Source of the DNA: PALSA-612 sp963742925
GTDB taxonomy: Bacteria > Actinomycetota > Thermoleophilia > Gaiellales > Gaiellaceae
Direction of reading: 5' to 3'
Assembly (NCBI GenBank): GCA_963742925.1
Contig: CAVUNV010000013.1
Span: 89,804-153,803, forward strand
Length of the DNA: 64,000 nt
Positions 10,376 to 18,774 of the stretch are shown here, one piece after another. Below the pieces are notes generated by a model. It did no database searches and was not told the origin of the DNA. It worked only from the letters and a program-made list of their open reading frames with translations. Made by a program: the position numbers and the translations under genes. Within the stretch, counting starts at the first letter, position 1. Each line of letters opens with the position of its first letter.

Positions 10376-11079
10376 CGCCACGCGAGGCGATCGTGCTCGC
10401 GGGCGGCAAGGCCGAACGGCTCGGCGACGCTGCCGGCGGCGGACCGAAGTCGCTCGTCCGGGTCGGCGGCCGTGCGCTGCTCGCCTATCAGGTGGCGCTG
10501 CTCGCCCGGGCGGGCGTGGAGCGCGTGATCGTCAGCTGCGCCGCCGGGCAGGGGCCGCTGTTCCGGGACGAGCTGGACGGCCTGGGTGTGGAGATCGTCG
10601 TCGCCGAGGAGCCCGAGCCGCTCGGCCGAGGCGGCGGGCTGCGGTTCGCAGCGGCTGCGCGCGAGGAGGCCGGCGACGTCTACGCGCTGAACGGCGACGA
10701 GCTCGTCGACCTCGACCTGCGCGCGCTCGCGCAGCACCACCTCGCCACCTACGCGGCGGCGACGATCACCGTCGTGCCGCTGCAGTCGCACCTCGGGATC
10801 GTCGAGGTGGACGAGGACGACGCTGTGCTCGGCTTCCGCGAGAAGCCCCGGCTGCCGCACTGGGTCAGCTGCGGCGTCTACGTCCTGGGTGAGGAGGCGC
10901 TGGCCCGGCTCCCGGAGCGGGGCGATCACGAGACGACGACGTTCCCCGAGCTCGCCGCCGAGCGGAAGCTCCGCGCCTACCGCCACGAGGGTCTCTGGAT
11001 CACCGTCAACACGCCGAAGGACCTGCGCGTCGCGCAGGAGCACGTCGCGGCACACCCCGAGTGGCTGGGCGCGGTATGA
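10372..11079 (+). CDS. Sugar-1-phosphate nucleotidyltransferase family protein
   Basis: A 235-residue GT-A fold nucleotidyltransferase with LAGGKAERLG (nucleotide loop) and metal-site region LNGDELVDLDL. It activates a sugar-1-phosphate to an NDP-sugar; resemblance is to mannose-1-phosphate guanylyltransferase or heptose-phosphate guanylyltransferase-like proteins, and specificity is not resolved. TTG start in a TTGA overlap with the dehydrogenase stop, and an ATGA overlap with the next gene, make a tight operon. Confidence 0.85.
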   Translation: MTPREAIVLAGGKAERLGDAAGGGPKSLVRVGGRALLAYQVALLARAGVERVIVSCAAGQGPLFRDELDGLGVEIVVAEEPEPLGRGGGLRFAAAAREEAGDVYALNGDELVDLDLRALAQHHLATYAAATITVVPLQSHLGIVEVDEDDAVLGFREKPRLPHWVSCGVYVLGEEALARLPERGDHETTTFPELAAERKLRAYRHEGLWITVNTPKDLRVAQEHVAAHPEWLGAV

Positions 11080-11459
11080 GCTTCGGCGACTGGGCTCACA
11101 GCGCCGAGAAGGTCGAGAAGCCCTGGGGCTGGGAGCTGATCTGGGCGCTGACCGACCGCTACTGCGGCAAGCTGCTCTTCGTCCGCGCCGGACAGGCGCT
11201 CTCGCTCCAGTATCACGAGGTCAAGGACGAGTCCTGGTACGTCGAGAGGGGCCGGGCGACGCTCGAGCTCGGCACGGTCGGAGGCGCTCTCGAGACCGGC
11301 GAGATCGGCCCCGGCGACTGCTTCCATTTCCCGCCCGGGACGGTGCACCGCCTGCGCGCGCTCGAGGACACGCTCATCGTGGAGGTCTCGACCCCCGACC
11401 TCGGCGACGTCGTCCGCCTCGCCGACGACTACGGGCGCGAAGGCACCAGCGAACCTTGA
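11076..11459 (+). CDS. Cupin-domain protein (mannose-6-phosphate isomerase type II-like)
   Basis: A 127-residue single cupin. Conserved metal-binding positions are seen in LSLQYHEVKDE, and PPGTVHRLRA carries the second cupin motif. It begins KVEKPWGWELIW, like the C-terminal domain of bifunctional PMI/GMP enzymes. With the preceding nucleotidyltransferase it may form a split version of such an enzyme (isomerase plus guanylyltransferase). That is inference from order and motifs. ATG at 11076 overlaps the previous stop. Confidence 0.8.
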   Translation: MSFGDWAHSAEKVEKPWGWELIWALTDRYCGKLLFVRAGQALSLQYHEVKDESWYVERGRATLELGTVGGALETGEIGPGDCFHFPPGTVHRLRALEDTLIVEVSTPDLGDVVRLADDYGREGTSEP

Positions 11460-11476
11460 CATAACTGTGGTAAGGT
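11453..11476 (+). promoter_or_regulatory. MerR-type dyad upstream of the regulator gene
   Basis: ACCTT (11453-11457) and its inverse AAGGT (11472-11476) are spaced 14 bases apart, overlapping the cupin stop and ending 7 bases before the regulator start. The ACCTT...AAGGT ends and size match operators of MerR-family regulators, so autoregulation is likely. Confidence 0.5.
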
Positions 11477-11483
11477 CTGCGCC

Positions 11484-11807
11484 GTGGAAGCGTTGACGGT
11501 CGGACAGGCTTCCCGGCAGACCGGCTGGTCGCCGAGGATGCTCCGCTACATCGAGCACGGCAGGCTCGTCGTGCCGTCCCGCACGGCGAGTCGCTACCGG
11601 CTGTACGGCCTGCGGGAGCTGAACCAGCTCCGCGCGCTCCGGCACCTCCTGGCGAGCTTCGGGATCGAGCTGTCCGACATGGCGTTCGCGGCGCGGCTCC
11701 GGCGCGAGGCGGCGCTGCGGGCGGCCGTCGACGCGTGGCTGGCGGGCGCCGAGCTCGACGCGCTCGAATGGGAGCAACGCAAGCACGAGCGGCTGCTCGC
11801 GGCCTGA
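11484..11807 (+). CDS. MerR-family transcriptional regulator
   Basis: A 107-residue DNA-binding protein with an N-terminal winged HTH of MerR type (TVGQASRQTGWSPRMLRYIE, then RLVVPSRTASRYRLYGLREL) and a short helical dimerisation segment; there is no large effector domain. GTG at 11484. It lies directly ahead of ahcY with palindromes before both genes, so it probably controls S-adenosylhomocysteine turnover as well as its own expression. The effector is unknown. Confidence 0.82.
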   Translation: MEALTVGQASRQTGWSPRMLRYIEHGRLVVPSRTASRYRLYGLRELNQLRALRHLLASFGIELSDMAFAARLRREAALRAAVDAWLAGAELDALEWEQRKHERLLAA

Positions 11808-11821
11808 CTACACTGACAAGG

Positions 11822-11844
11822 CCTTGCAACAGACTGTTGCAAGG
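11822..11844 (+). promoter_or_regulatory. Perfect palindrome upstream of ahcY
   Basis: Two perfect 11-bp arms (CCTTGCAACAG and its inverse) flank one central base, 15 bases before the ahcY start. It ends in the same CCTT/AAGG as the dyad at 11453-11476, suggesting that the MerR-family protein binds both. It could also form a hairpin next to the ribosome site. Confidence 0.6.
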
Positions 11845-11858
11845 GGAGGGAGAGGGAG

Positions 11859-13127
11859 ATGGCGACCACGAAGCGTTACGACGTCAAGGATCTCGCGCTC
11901 GCGCCCGAGGGTGTGCGCCGGATCGAGTGGGCGGATCGGAACATGCCGGTGCTCCGGGCGATCCGGGAGCGGTTCGAGCGCGAGCGGCCGCTGGCCGGCT
12001 ATCGCGTCTCCGCCTGTCTCCACGTCACGACCGAGACCGCGAACCTGATGCGCACGCTCAAGGCAGGCGGCGCCGACGTCGTCCTCTGCGCGTCCAACCC
12101 CCTCTCCACCCAGGACGAGGTCGCCGCCGCGCTCGTCGAGGAGCACGACATTGCCACCTACGCGATCAAGGGCGAGGACAACGACACGTACTACGCTCAC
12201 ATCGACGCCGCGGTCGACCACCGGCCGCAGCTGACGATGGACGACGGCGCGGACGTGATCGGCGTCCTGCACGCGGCGCGTCGCGAGCAGCTGGGCGACA
12301 TCGTCGCCGGCACCGAGGAGACGACGACCGGCGTCATCCGCCTGAAGGCGCTCGAGCGTGAAGGCAAGCTCGGCTTCCCGATCATCGCCGTCAACGACGC
12401 GAAGACGAAGCACCTGTTCGACAACCGCTACGGCACCGGCCAGTCGACGATCGACGGCATCGTGCGGGCGACGAACGCGCTGCTCGCGGGCAAGACGTTC
12501 GTGGTCGCGGGCTACGGCTGGGTGGGTCGCGGCGTCGCCATGAGGGCCCGCGGGATGGGCGCGCAGGTCGTCGTCACCGAGGTCGACGCCATGCCTGCCC
12601 TCGAGGCGGTCATGGAGGGCTTCCAGGTCATGCCGATGGGGAAGGCGGCGGAGATCGGCGAGATCTTCTGCACGGCGACCGGCGACAAGAACGTGATCCG
12701 CCGCGAGCACATGGAGGTGATGAAGGACGGCGCCATCCTCGCGAATACGGGCCACTTCAACGTCGAGATCGAGATCCCCGGCCTGCGCGCGATGGCGACC
12801 GAGACACGCGAGGCGCGCCAGTTCGTGGAGGAGTTCCTGCTCGAGGACGGGCGGCGGCTGTTCCTCGTCGCGGACGGGCGGCTCGTCAACCTCGCAGCCG
12901 CCGAGGGGCACCCGGCCCAGGTGATGGACATGTCGTTTGCCAATCAGGCCCTCTCGGCCGAGTACGCGGTGCAGAACGCCGCCTCGCTCGAGCGCAAGGT
13001 GTACTCCGTGCCGGAGGAGATCGACAACGAGATCGCCCGCCTGAAGCTGGCGACGATGGACGTCGAGATCGACCAGCTCACCGAGGAGCAGGCCAAGTAC
13101 CTCGACTCCTGGAACGAGGGAACGTAG
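11859..13127 (+). CDS. ahcY: Adenosylhomocysteinase
   Basis: A 422-residue cytosolic enzyme that hydrolyses S-adenosylhomocysteine to adenosine and homocysteine. Visible hallmarks: VSACLHVTTETANLMRTL, the catalytic stretch ending FPIIAVNDAKTKHLFDNRYG, the NAD Rossmann motif VAGYGWVGRGVA and GHFNVEI. A strong purine-rich ribosome site (GGGAGGGAGAGGGAG) precedes ATG 11859. It works with mtnA at 15.5 kb in methionine/SAM recycling. Confidence 0.96.
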   Translation: MATTKRYDVKDLALAPEGVRRIEWADRNMPVLRAIRERFERERPLAGYRVSACLHVTTETANLMRTLKAGGADVVLCASNPLSTQDEVAAALVEEHDIATYAIKGEDNDTYYAHIDAAVDHRPQLTMDDGADVIGVLHAARREQLGDIVAGTEETTTGVIRLKALEREGKLGFPIIAVNDAKTKHLFDNRYGTGQSTIDGIVRATNALLAGKTFVVAGYGWVGRGVAMRARGMGAQVVVTEVDAMPALEAVMEGFQVMPMGKAAEIGEIFCTATGDKNVIRREHMEVMKDGAILANTGHFNVEIEIPGLRAMATETREARQFVEEFLLEDGRRLFLVADGRLVNLAAAEGHPAQVMDMSFANQALSAEYAVQNAASLERKVYSVPEEIDNEIARLKLATMDVEIDQLTEEQAKYLDSWNEGT

Positions 13128-13156
13128 CCGGGTAGGCGGCGACCCTCAAGTCAGGC

Positions 13157-15398
13157 ATGGTCCGTGCCGATGTAGCGGGCGTGGAAGCAGCGAACATTCC
13201 CTGGCGTCCGCTCGGCGAACTGTTCGTTGCGCGCGGGCTGATCAGCGGAGAGGATCTCGAGCAGGCACTGGCCGAGCAGGCTGCGACGAACGAGCGTCTC
13301 GGTGAGATACTCGTCCGCCGGAACCTGATCAGCTCGCCTGAGCTGACCGAGGCGCTGATGGAGCAGCTCGGGCGGGAAGTTGCGACGGAGGAGGGCTTCG
13401 GCTCGGGACTGTGGGCCGAGATCCAGCGACGCCGCGCGCGGCCCGAGAGCGCACCGCCGCCCAAGAGTCCGCCACGCGAGAGCCCGCCTCCCCTTGCGCT
13501 GGTCGACAAGACGCCTCCGCCGTTCGGTGGGGCGCTCGGTGAGGCGCTCGAGGAGGGAGCCCTGGACGACGGTGCCGTGGACGAGCTCGAGCAGGAGATC
13601 GAGGAGTTGAAGTCGGAGCTGGGAGTCGTGGCGCCGATGCCCTCGCCTCCGGTGCCGGCGGTCGATCCGGGCGTGGAGATCCGTGCCGAACTCGAGCAGG
13701 TCCGGCAGGAGCTCCAGACCCGAACGGCGACGGTCGAGTCGCTGACGAGCGAGCTCGAGCAGGCCAGGAACAGCCTCGATGCTCGCGAGCAGAACTTTGC
13801 GGAGGAACTGGAGAAATGGAAGCAGACGAGCGGCGAGACCGACGTCTTGCGACAGAGCCTGTCGGAACGAGAGTCACGCCTGGCCGAGCTCGAGACCGAG
13901 CTCGAACGGGCTCTCGGGGAGCGCGAGGGACGCATCGAAGAGCTGCAGTCGACCCTTGCCCGGCTCGAGACCGACCGCGATGCGGCCAACGGCCGTCTGG
14001 CCGCGGCGGAGGCCCATGCGGCGGAGGTCGAGCGGGCACTCCGCGAGATCGCCGGCCGACCCGGCGCCGGAGCTCGAGCAGCAGCTCGAGGCCACCCGGG
14101 GCCGTGTCGTCGAGCTCGCAGAAAGATTGTCGGTGCTTCAGCCGCAGATCGAGGCCGCGGAGGCGTCGCTGGCCGAGGAGCGCGATGCGCACGTGCAGAC
14201 GCGGCGTCAGCTGGATGAGGCGCTTGCCGACGCCGATCGGAATCGAGCGGCGCTTTCGCGAGCTCGAGCTTGCACTCGATGCCGCGGCGGCGAGCGCGAC
14301 AGCGCTCGAGCAGAAGCCGAGACGGCTCGGGCGGCGCTGGTCGAGGTCGAGGGACGGATCGCCGCGCACCGGGATGAGATCGCGGCTGCCGATGCTGCGC
14401 TCTCCGAAGAGCGTGCAGCTCACGCGCAGGCGCGGCAGCGGTCGGAGGAGGCGTTGGCCGAGGCCGATCGCGTACGAGAGTCGCTCGATGAGATCGAGCT
14501 CGAGCTGGGGCGTGCGCGGAGCGAGCAGGACAGCGCCCGGGGAGAGCTCCAGCAGGCGCTGGCGGCAGCAGCGGAGGTCGAGAAGGCGCGCGGCGACCTG
14601 GAGGACGCACGCGCGGCGGTGCTCGACCTGGAGGGACGGCTTGCGGTTGCAGAGGGTCGCGCGGTCGAGCTCGACGGGCAGGCAGCGGCGCTTCGCGAGC
14701 AGCTTGCCGCTCTCGAGGCTGCGCTGGCCGCGGAGCGCGACGCGCTCCAGGAGGCCGAAGACCGGCGCGACCGCTCGCGTCGCGAACGCGACGTCGCCCG
14801 TGCCGAGCTGGAGCAGACCCGATCGGCTTTGGTCGAGACCGAGGCGCGAGTTGTCGCACTCGAACAGCAGGTTGCGGTCTTCCGACTCGGCTCTGACGGA
14901 GGAGCGGGACGCTCGCGCGTCGGCCGACCGTCGGTTGGAGCAGGCGTTCGCGACGCTCCGGAGCGCCGAGGACCGCGAGGCCGAGCTCGCCGATCGGATC
15001 GAACGGCTCGCCGCGGAGAATGACGAGCTGTCGGAAACGGGGAGGAGAGAGCTGGAGACCGCGAATCTCCGTCGCGCAGAGGTGGAATCGCGCCTCGCCG
15101 AGGAAGCCGCGAGCCACGTCGAGACGCGGAGCGTCCTGGCGCAGGCACTCGACGAGCTGACCGGCCACCGCCCCCACACCGGCCCGGGCGGAGACGACGA
15201 GTTGCACGGGAACGAGGGCTATCTCTGCTTCGCGCCCGGCAAGGACGGCTACCGGCTCGTGCAGCGCACGGGCCCGACACCGGCGCTGGGCGCATCGCAC
15301 GAGCTCGACGGAGTTGACGCACGTGGTGACGAGGGTGGGGCGGTCGCCGCTTCCCATTCGATCGTCGCCGCTGCGTCTACCTCCACGCCGCCTCCTAG
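13157..15398 (+). pseudogene. MshEN/GspE-N domain coiled-coil protein, broken by about six frameshifts
   Basis: The N-terminal ~80 residues (PLGELFVARGLISGEDLEQA ... LGEILVRRNLIS) match the GspE/MshE N-terminal domain, which in relatives can bind c-di-GMP. A Pro-rich linker and ~500 residues of Glu/Arg/Ala/Leu heptads follow. A small C-terminal domain (GYLCFAPGKDGYRLVQRTGP ... VTRVGRSPLP ... DRRRCVYLHAAS) ends at TAG 15396-15398. The coding frame changes near 14058, 14257, 14310, 14884, 15312 and 15356, yet protein features continue across each break. This means either recent decay or single-base assembly errors. Confidence 0.65.
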
Positions 15399-15466
15399 CG
15401 TCGAGCCAGGCCGCCGATGGGGGTCGCGCGCGGGATCGTGGTATCGACCATCTAGGCTTGGCGACC

Positions 15467-17335
15467 ATGACGGAAGAGCTCCTGCCCGACCGGATCGTCC
15501 GCCTCGAGGCGGATCGCGTCGTCGTGCTCGACCAGCGACGGCTCCCGGACGAGGAGGTCGAGCTCGAGTGCCGGTCGGCGGCCGAGGTCGCGGAGGCGAT
15601 CCGCACGCTCGCCGTCCGGGGTGCGCCTGCGATCGGTATCGCGGCCGCCTACGGATACGCGCTCGCTGCCAACCGCGGAGACGACCTCGACGAGGCCGCG
15701 GCGACGCTGGCGGCCGCCCGTCCGACCGCCGTCAACCTGGCCTGGGCGCTTCGCGAGGTGCGCGAGGCCGACGATCCCGCCGAGCGGGCGCGCGAGCTGC
15801 ACTCCGACGAGGTCGAGCGCTGCCGGCAGATGGCACTCAACGCTTCCGCGCTCCTCGCCCCGGGCACGCGTGCGTTGACGCACTGCAACACGGGCGCCCT
15901 CGCGACCGGCGGCTACGGCACGGCGCTCGGCGCTCTGCGCGCGGCTCACGAGCAGGGACGGCTCGCCCACGTCTGGGTGGACGAGACGCGGCCGCTGCTC
16001 CAGGGAGCGCGGCTGACGGCTTGGGAGCTCCGCGGCCTGGGCATTCCGAGCTCGGTGATCGTGGATGCGGCAGCGGGAGGCTTGATGGCAGCCGGTGAGG
16101 TCGACTGCGTGCTGGTCGGTGCAGACCGGATCGCGGCCAACGGGGACACGGCCAACAAGATCGGCACGTATTCGCTGGCCGTGCTCGCTGCGCACCACGA
16201 CCTGCCCTTCTACGTCGTCGCCCCGACCTCGACGATCGATCCGGACACGCCCGCAGGGGACGCAATCGTGATCGAGGAACGCTCGGCGGACGAGGTGACG
16301 TCCCGGTTTCCGGCCCGGAATCCGGCCTTCGACGTGACGCCGGCCGCGCTCGTGACCGCGATCGTGACGGAGCTCGGCGTCCATCGCGCTCCCTACAGCG
16401 AGTCGCTGCCCCGGCCGATGCGGTTCGAGCGTGAACGACTTGTTCGGCCTCTCGCGTTCCTCGGGCGCCGCGTGGTGCGGGGCCGGAGGGCACAGTATGG
16501 TCAATACGGGCCCGGAGAGCACCGTGCTGCCAGCGGCGTCAGGCGCCGGCGGAGCCGGGCTTCGCCCGGCAGCAGGCGCCGGCGAGGAGTGCGAGATGAA
16601 GGCATTGATCCTCGCGGCGGTTACGCGACGCGGCTCTACCCGCTGACGCTCACGACCCCGAAGCACCTGCTGGAGATCGGCGGTCGCCCCATGGTCGACT
16701 GGGTGCTCGACGGTCTCGAGCCGCTCGGCCTGGACGGGCTCTACCTGGCGACGAACGCGAAGTTCGCGCCTGCCTTCGAGGTGTGGACCGCAGGCCGTCG
16801 CGGGCCGCGGATCGAGGTGATCGACGACGGGACGACGAGCGAGGACGACCGGCTCGGCGCGATCGGCGACATCGGCTTCGTGCTCGACCGCGAAGGGATC
16901 GACGACGATCTGATCGTCGTCGCCGGGGACAACCTGTTCACCGGTTCGATCGACGGGTTCGTCGCCGAGGGTCGCCGGCGCGGCCAGCCGGTGCTGGCCG
17001 TCTACGACGTCGGCGATCCGGGGCTGATGCCCCACTTCAACACGGTGGAGACCGACGCCGACGGCCGGATCACGTACTTCGAGGAGAAGCCCGAGCAGGC
17101 CCGGTCGACCCTCGCCGGCATCGCGCTCTACTGGTACCCGCGGGAGATGCTGCCGCTGATCCACGCGTATCTCGCCGGAGCGAACAACCCCGACCAGCCG
17201 GGCCGGCTCGTCGAGTGGCTGTACACGCGGACGCCGGTCTACGCCTGGGAGCTGCCGGGGAAGTGGTACGACATCGGCACGCCTGAGCAGCTCGAGGCGG
17301 CGCGCGCCGAATTCGCCTCGGACTCGGCACATTGA
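15467..17335 (+). CDS. mtnA: S-methyl-5-thioribose-1-phosphate isomerase; frame runs on into a nucleotidyltransferase
   Basis: Residues 1 to ~323 are MtnA, which isomerises methylthioribose-1-phosphate to the ribulose form in the methionine salvage pathway. The catalytic Cys is in THCNTGALATGG, the Asp region is VGADRIAANGDTANKIGT, and the RGAPAIG motif is present. ATG at 15467. After ~16434 no stop is met: the frame crosses a GC-rich leader element (16460-16588) and enters the frame of the next gene. MtnA alone would be ~320 residues. A one-base slip near 16432 would bring a TGA into frame, so the fusion is probably not real. Confidence 0.75.
   Translation: MTEELLPDRIVRLEADRVVVLDQRRLPDEEVELECRSAAEVAEAIRTLAVRGAPAIGIAAAYGYALAANRGDDLDEAAATLAAARPTAVNLAWALREVREADDPAERARELHSDEVERCRQMALNASALLAPGTRALTHCNTGALATGGYGTALGALRAAHEQGRLAHVWVDETRPLLQGARLTAWELRGLGIPSSVIVDAAAGGLMAAGEVDCVLVGADRIAANGDTANKIGTYSLAVLAAHHDLPFYVVAPTSTIDPDTPAGDAIVIEERSADEVTSRFPARNPAFDVTPAALVTAIVTELGVHRAPYSESLPRPMRFERERLVRPLAFLGRRVVRGRRAQYGQYGPGEHRAASGVRRRRSRASPGSRRRRGVRDEGIDPRGGYATRLYPLTLTTPKHLLEIGGRPMVDWVLDGLEPLGLDGLYLATNAKFAPAFEVWTAGRRGPRIEVIDDGTTSEDDRLGAIGDIGFVLDREGIDDDLIVVAGDNLFTGSIDGFVAEGRRRGQPVLAVYDVGDPGLMPHFNTVETDADGRITYFEEKPEQARSTLAGIALYWYPREMLPLIHAYLAGANNPDQPGRLVEWLYTRTPVYAWELPGKWYDIGTPEQLEAARAEFASDSAH
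16460..16588 (+). repeat. Structured leader element, copy A (upstream of nucleotidyltransferase)
   Basis: About 129 bp, roughly 90% identical to 18635-18767. It contains a GTAT/ATAC mini-hairpin (16495-16507) flanked on both sides by GGSCCGGAG blocks, a CCGC/GCGG outer pairing and a GCCGGGC-TTC-GCCCGGC hairpin (~16554-16570). It ends with the ribosome site GGCGAGGAG just before the ATG at 16596. Position and base-paired layout suggest a cis-acting 5'-UTR RNA. Confidence 0.6.
16596..17335 (+). pseudogene. Sugar nucleotidyltransferase (dTDP/UDP-glucose pyrophosphorylase-like), frameshifted at its start
   Basis: Begins MKALILAA at ATG 16596, but the expected GGYATRLYPLT continues one frame over, because a G appears to be missing in the G-rich stretch at ~16617-16621. 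Downstream the domain is intact: TLTTPKHLLEIGGRPM, VVAGDNLFTGSIDG, EEKPEQ and ELPGKWYDIGTPEQLEAAR, as in RmlA/GalU-type enzymes that make NDP-glucose. Total length would be ~246 residues. A one-base sequencing error is the simplest explanation. Confidence 0.72.
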
Positions 17336-17364
17336 CGTCACACCTGCCCGGCTAGCGTCGGGTC

Positions 17365-18021
17365 CTGCTCGATCTCCTCTTTCCGCAACGCTGCCTCGCC
17401 TGCCGGCGCCCCGGCGCACAACTGTGCGAGCGCTGCCGGGACCGGCTGCCCGTGATCGTGCCGCCGCTCTGCGCGCGCTGCGGTGCCCCGACCGTCTGGC
17501 CGGTCTCCCGTTGCCGTGAGTGCGCCGGCAGGCGGCTCGGGTTCGCCTCGGCCCGTGCGGCCGTGGAGTACGACGATGCCGTCCGCCGGCTGGTCGGCGG
17601 CTGGAAGGAGCGCGGCCTGCGCGGGATCGCCGCGGAGGCCGCCGCGCTCGTCGCCGACGTCGTTCCACGGCCCGAGGTCGACGCGCTCTCGTTCGTCCCG
17701 CCGGACGGCGACCGCAGCCTCCGTCGCGGGCATCACCCCGCGGAGCGCCTCGCACGCGAGCTGGCGCGCCGCTGGGAGCTGCCCGTGGAGGCGCTGCTCG
17801 GGCGTGCAGGCCCGGCGCGCCGCCAGCGCGGGCTCAGCCTGGCGGAGCGCCGCCGCAACGTCCGAGGCGTGTTCAGGGCGATCGGCGCAGCGCCGGCGAG
17901 CGTCTGCCTCGTGGACGACGTCTACACGAGCGGCGCCACGGCGAGCGCCGCGGCGCAGGCTCTGCGGAAGGCCGGCGCGACGCGGGTGGAGGTCGTTTGT
18001 TTCGCCCGGGCAGTGAGATAG
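17365..18021 (+). CDS. ComFC-type phosphoribosyltransferase family protein
   Basis: About 218 residues. An N-terminal four-cysteine zinc ribbon (C-x2-C in CLACRR, then CERC and CARC pairs) precedes a PRTase domain with the PRPP loop VCLVDDVYTSGATA. ComFC homologues act in DNA uptake or processing of single-stranded DNA. No ATG/GTG/TTG lies between the in-frame stop at 17353 and the zinc ribbon; CTG at 17365 is the best start. A start at GTG 17452 would cut off the first cysteines. Confidence 0.78.
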   Translation: MLDLLFPQRCLACRRPGAQLCERCRDRLPVIVPPLCARCGAPTVWPVSRCRECAGRRLGFASARAAVEYDDAVRRLVGGWKERGLRGIAAEAAALVADVVPRPEVDALSFVPPDGDRSLRRGHHPAERLARELARRWELPVEALLGRAGPARRQRGLSLAERRRNVRGVFRAIGAAPASVCLVDDVYTSGATASAAAQALRKAGATRVEVVCFARAVR

Positions 18022-18062
18022 ATTGCGGGACAGCAGTCGGCGACCCGGACCGAGGAGGCGCG

Positions 18063-18605
18063 ATGCGTTTGCACGTGAAGGGGAAGAACGTCGAGGTCAC
18101 GGACGCGATTCGCGACTACGCCGAGCGAAAGCTCGGGAAGCTCGCACCGCAGCTCGCCGAGCCGACCCGGGTCGAGCTGGAGCTGGCGGTGGAGCGCAAT
18201 CCGTCGATCGCGGAAAACCACGTCGCGGAGGCCACGATCTGGACGAAGGGCCCGGTGCTCCGCGCCCGGGAGGCCTCCGGCGACATGAAGGCGTCGATCG
18301 ACCTGCTCGTCGACAAGCTGGAGCGCCAGGTGAAGCGGTACCGGCAGAAGCGGCGCCACGAGCACGAGCGCCACGAACGGGCCAACGGCGCGGTGCCGGG
18401 AACGGCCTCGATTCCGTCTCAGGAGGGAGCAATGATCGTCAAGACCAAGCAGTTCGTGCTGAACGGGATGAGCGCCGAAGAGGCGGTCGAGCAGCTCGAG
18501 CTGATCGGCCACGACTTCTTCGTGTTCCGCAACGACGACTCGGGTGAGATCAACGTCGTCTACCGGCGCCGCGACGGCGACTACGGGGTGATCGAGCCCG
18601 CCTGA
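18063..18605 (+). CDS. raiA: Ribosome hibernation promoting factor, long form (HPF/RaiA)
   Basis: A 180-residue protein. The N-terminal S30AE/RaiA domain (MRLHVKGKNVEVTDAIRDYA, VERNPSIAE, LVDKLERQVKRYRQK) binds the 30S decoding centre. The C-terminal dimerisation domain (IVKTKQFVLNGMSAEEAVEQ, HDFFVFRNDDSGEINVVYRR) joins two ribosomes into 100S particles, as in long HPF. ATG at 18063. It follows the ComFC gene by 41 bases, an order common in Gram-positive genomes. Confidence 0.93.
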   Translation: MRLHVKGKNVEVTDAIRDYAERKLGKLAPQLAEPTRVELELAVERNPSIAENHVAEATIWTKGPVLRAREASGDMKASIDLLVDKLERQVKRYRQKRRHEHERHERANGAVPGTASIPSQEGAMIVKTKQFVLNGMSAEEAVEQLELIGHDFFVFRNDDSGEINVVYRRRDGDYGVIEPA

Positions 18606-18634
18606 GCGGCCGGGCGCCTGAGTTTTGCGGGTCT

Positions 18635-18767
18635 CTCGGGCGCCGCTGGCGGTGCGGGGCCGGAGGTCGCAGTATGAGCAATACGGGGCCGGAGAGCACC
18701 GTGCCGCCAGCGGTGTCAGGCGGCGGCGGAGCCGGGCTTCGCCCGGCAGGAGCCGACGCCGGCGAGG
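18635..18767 (+). repeat. Structured leader element, copy B
   Basis: Second copy of the 16460-16588 element. Here the outer stem is stronger: CCGCTGGCGG (~18642) is fully complementary to CCGCCAGCGG (~18707). The same GTAT/ATAC hairpin has a different loop, and the GCCGGGC-TTC-GCCCGGC hairpin is kept. It ends in a GGCGAGGG ribosome site 8 bases before ATG 18775. Confidence 0.6.
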
Positions 18768-18774
18768 GACGCGC

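Noticed and set aside
11457..11484. Ordinary sigma-70 promoter (TTGACA...TAAGGT) for the MerR gene
   Set aside because: The two hexamers are only 9-10 bases apart, so they cannot act together as -35 and -10; the dyad reading was preferred.
11820..11859. SAH riboswitch in front of ahcY
   Set aside because: The leader is only a short palindrome plus ribosome site; it is too short for an SAH aptamer and the palindrome better fits a protein operator.
18635..18767. Known riboswitch classes (glycine, cobalamin, SAM-IV) for the duplicated leader
   Set aside because: Short matches such as GGAGAG or GTCAGG occur, but the rest of each consensus (glycine core, B12 box, SAM-IV core) is missing.
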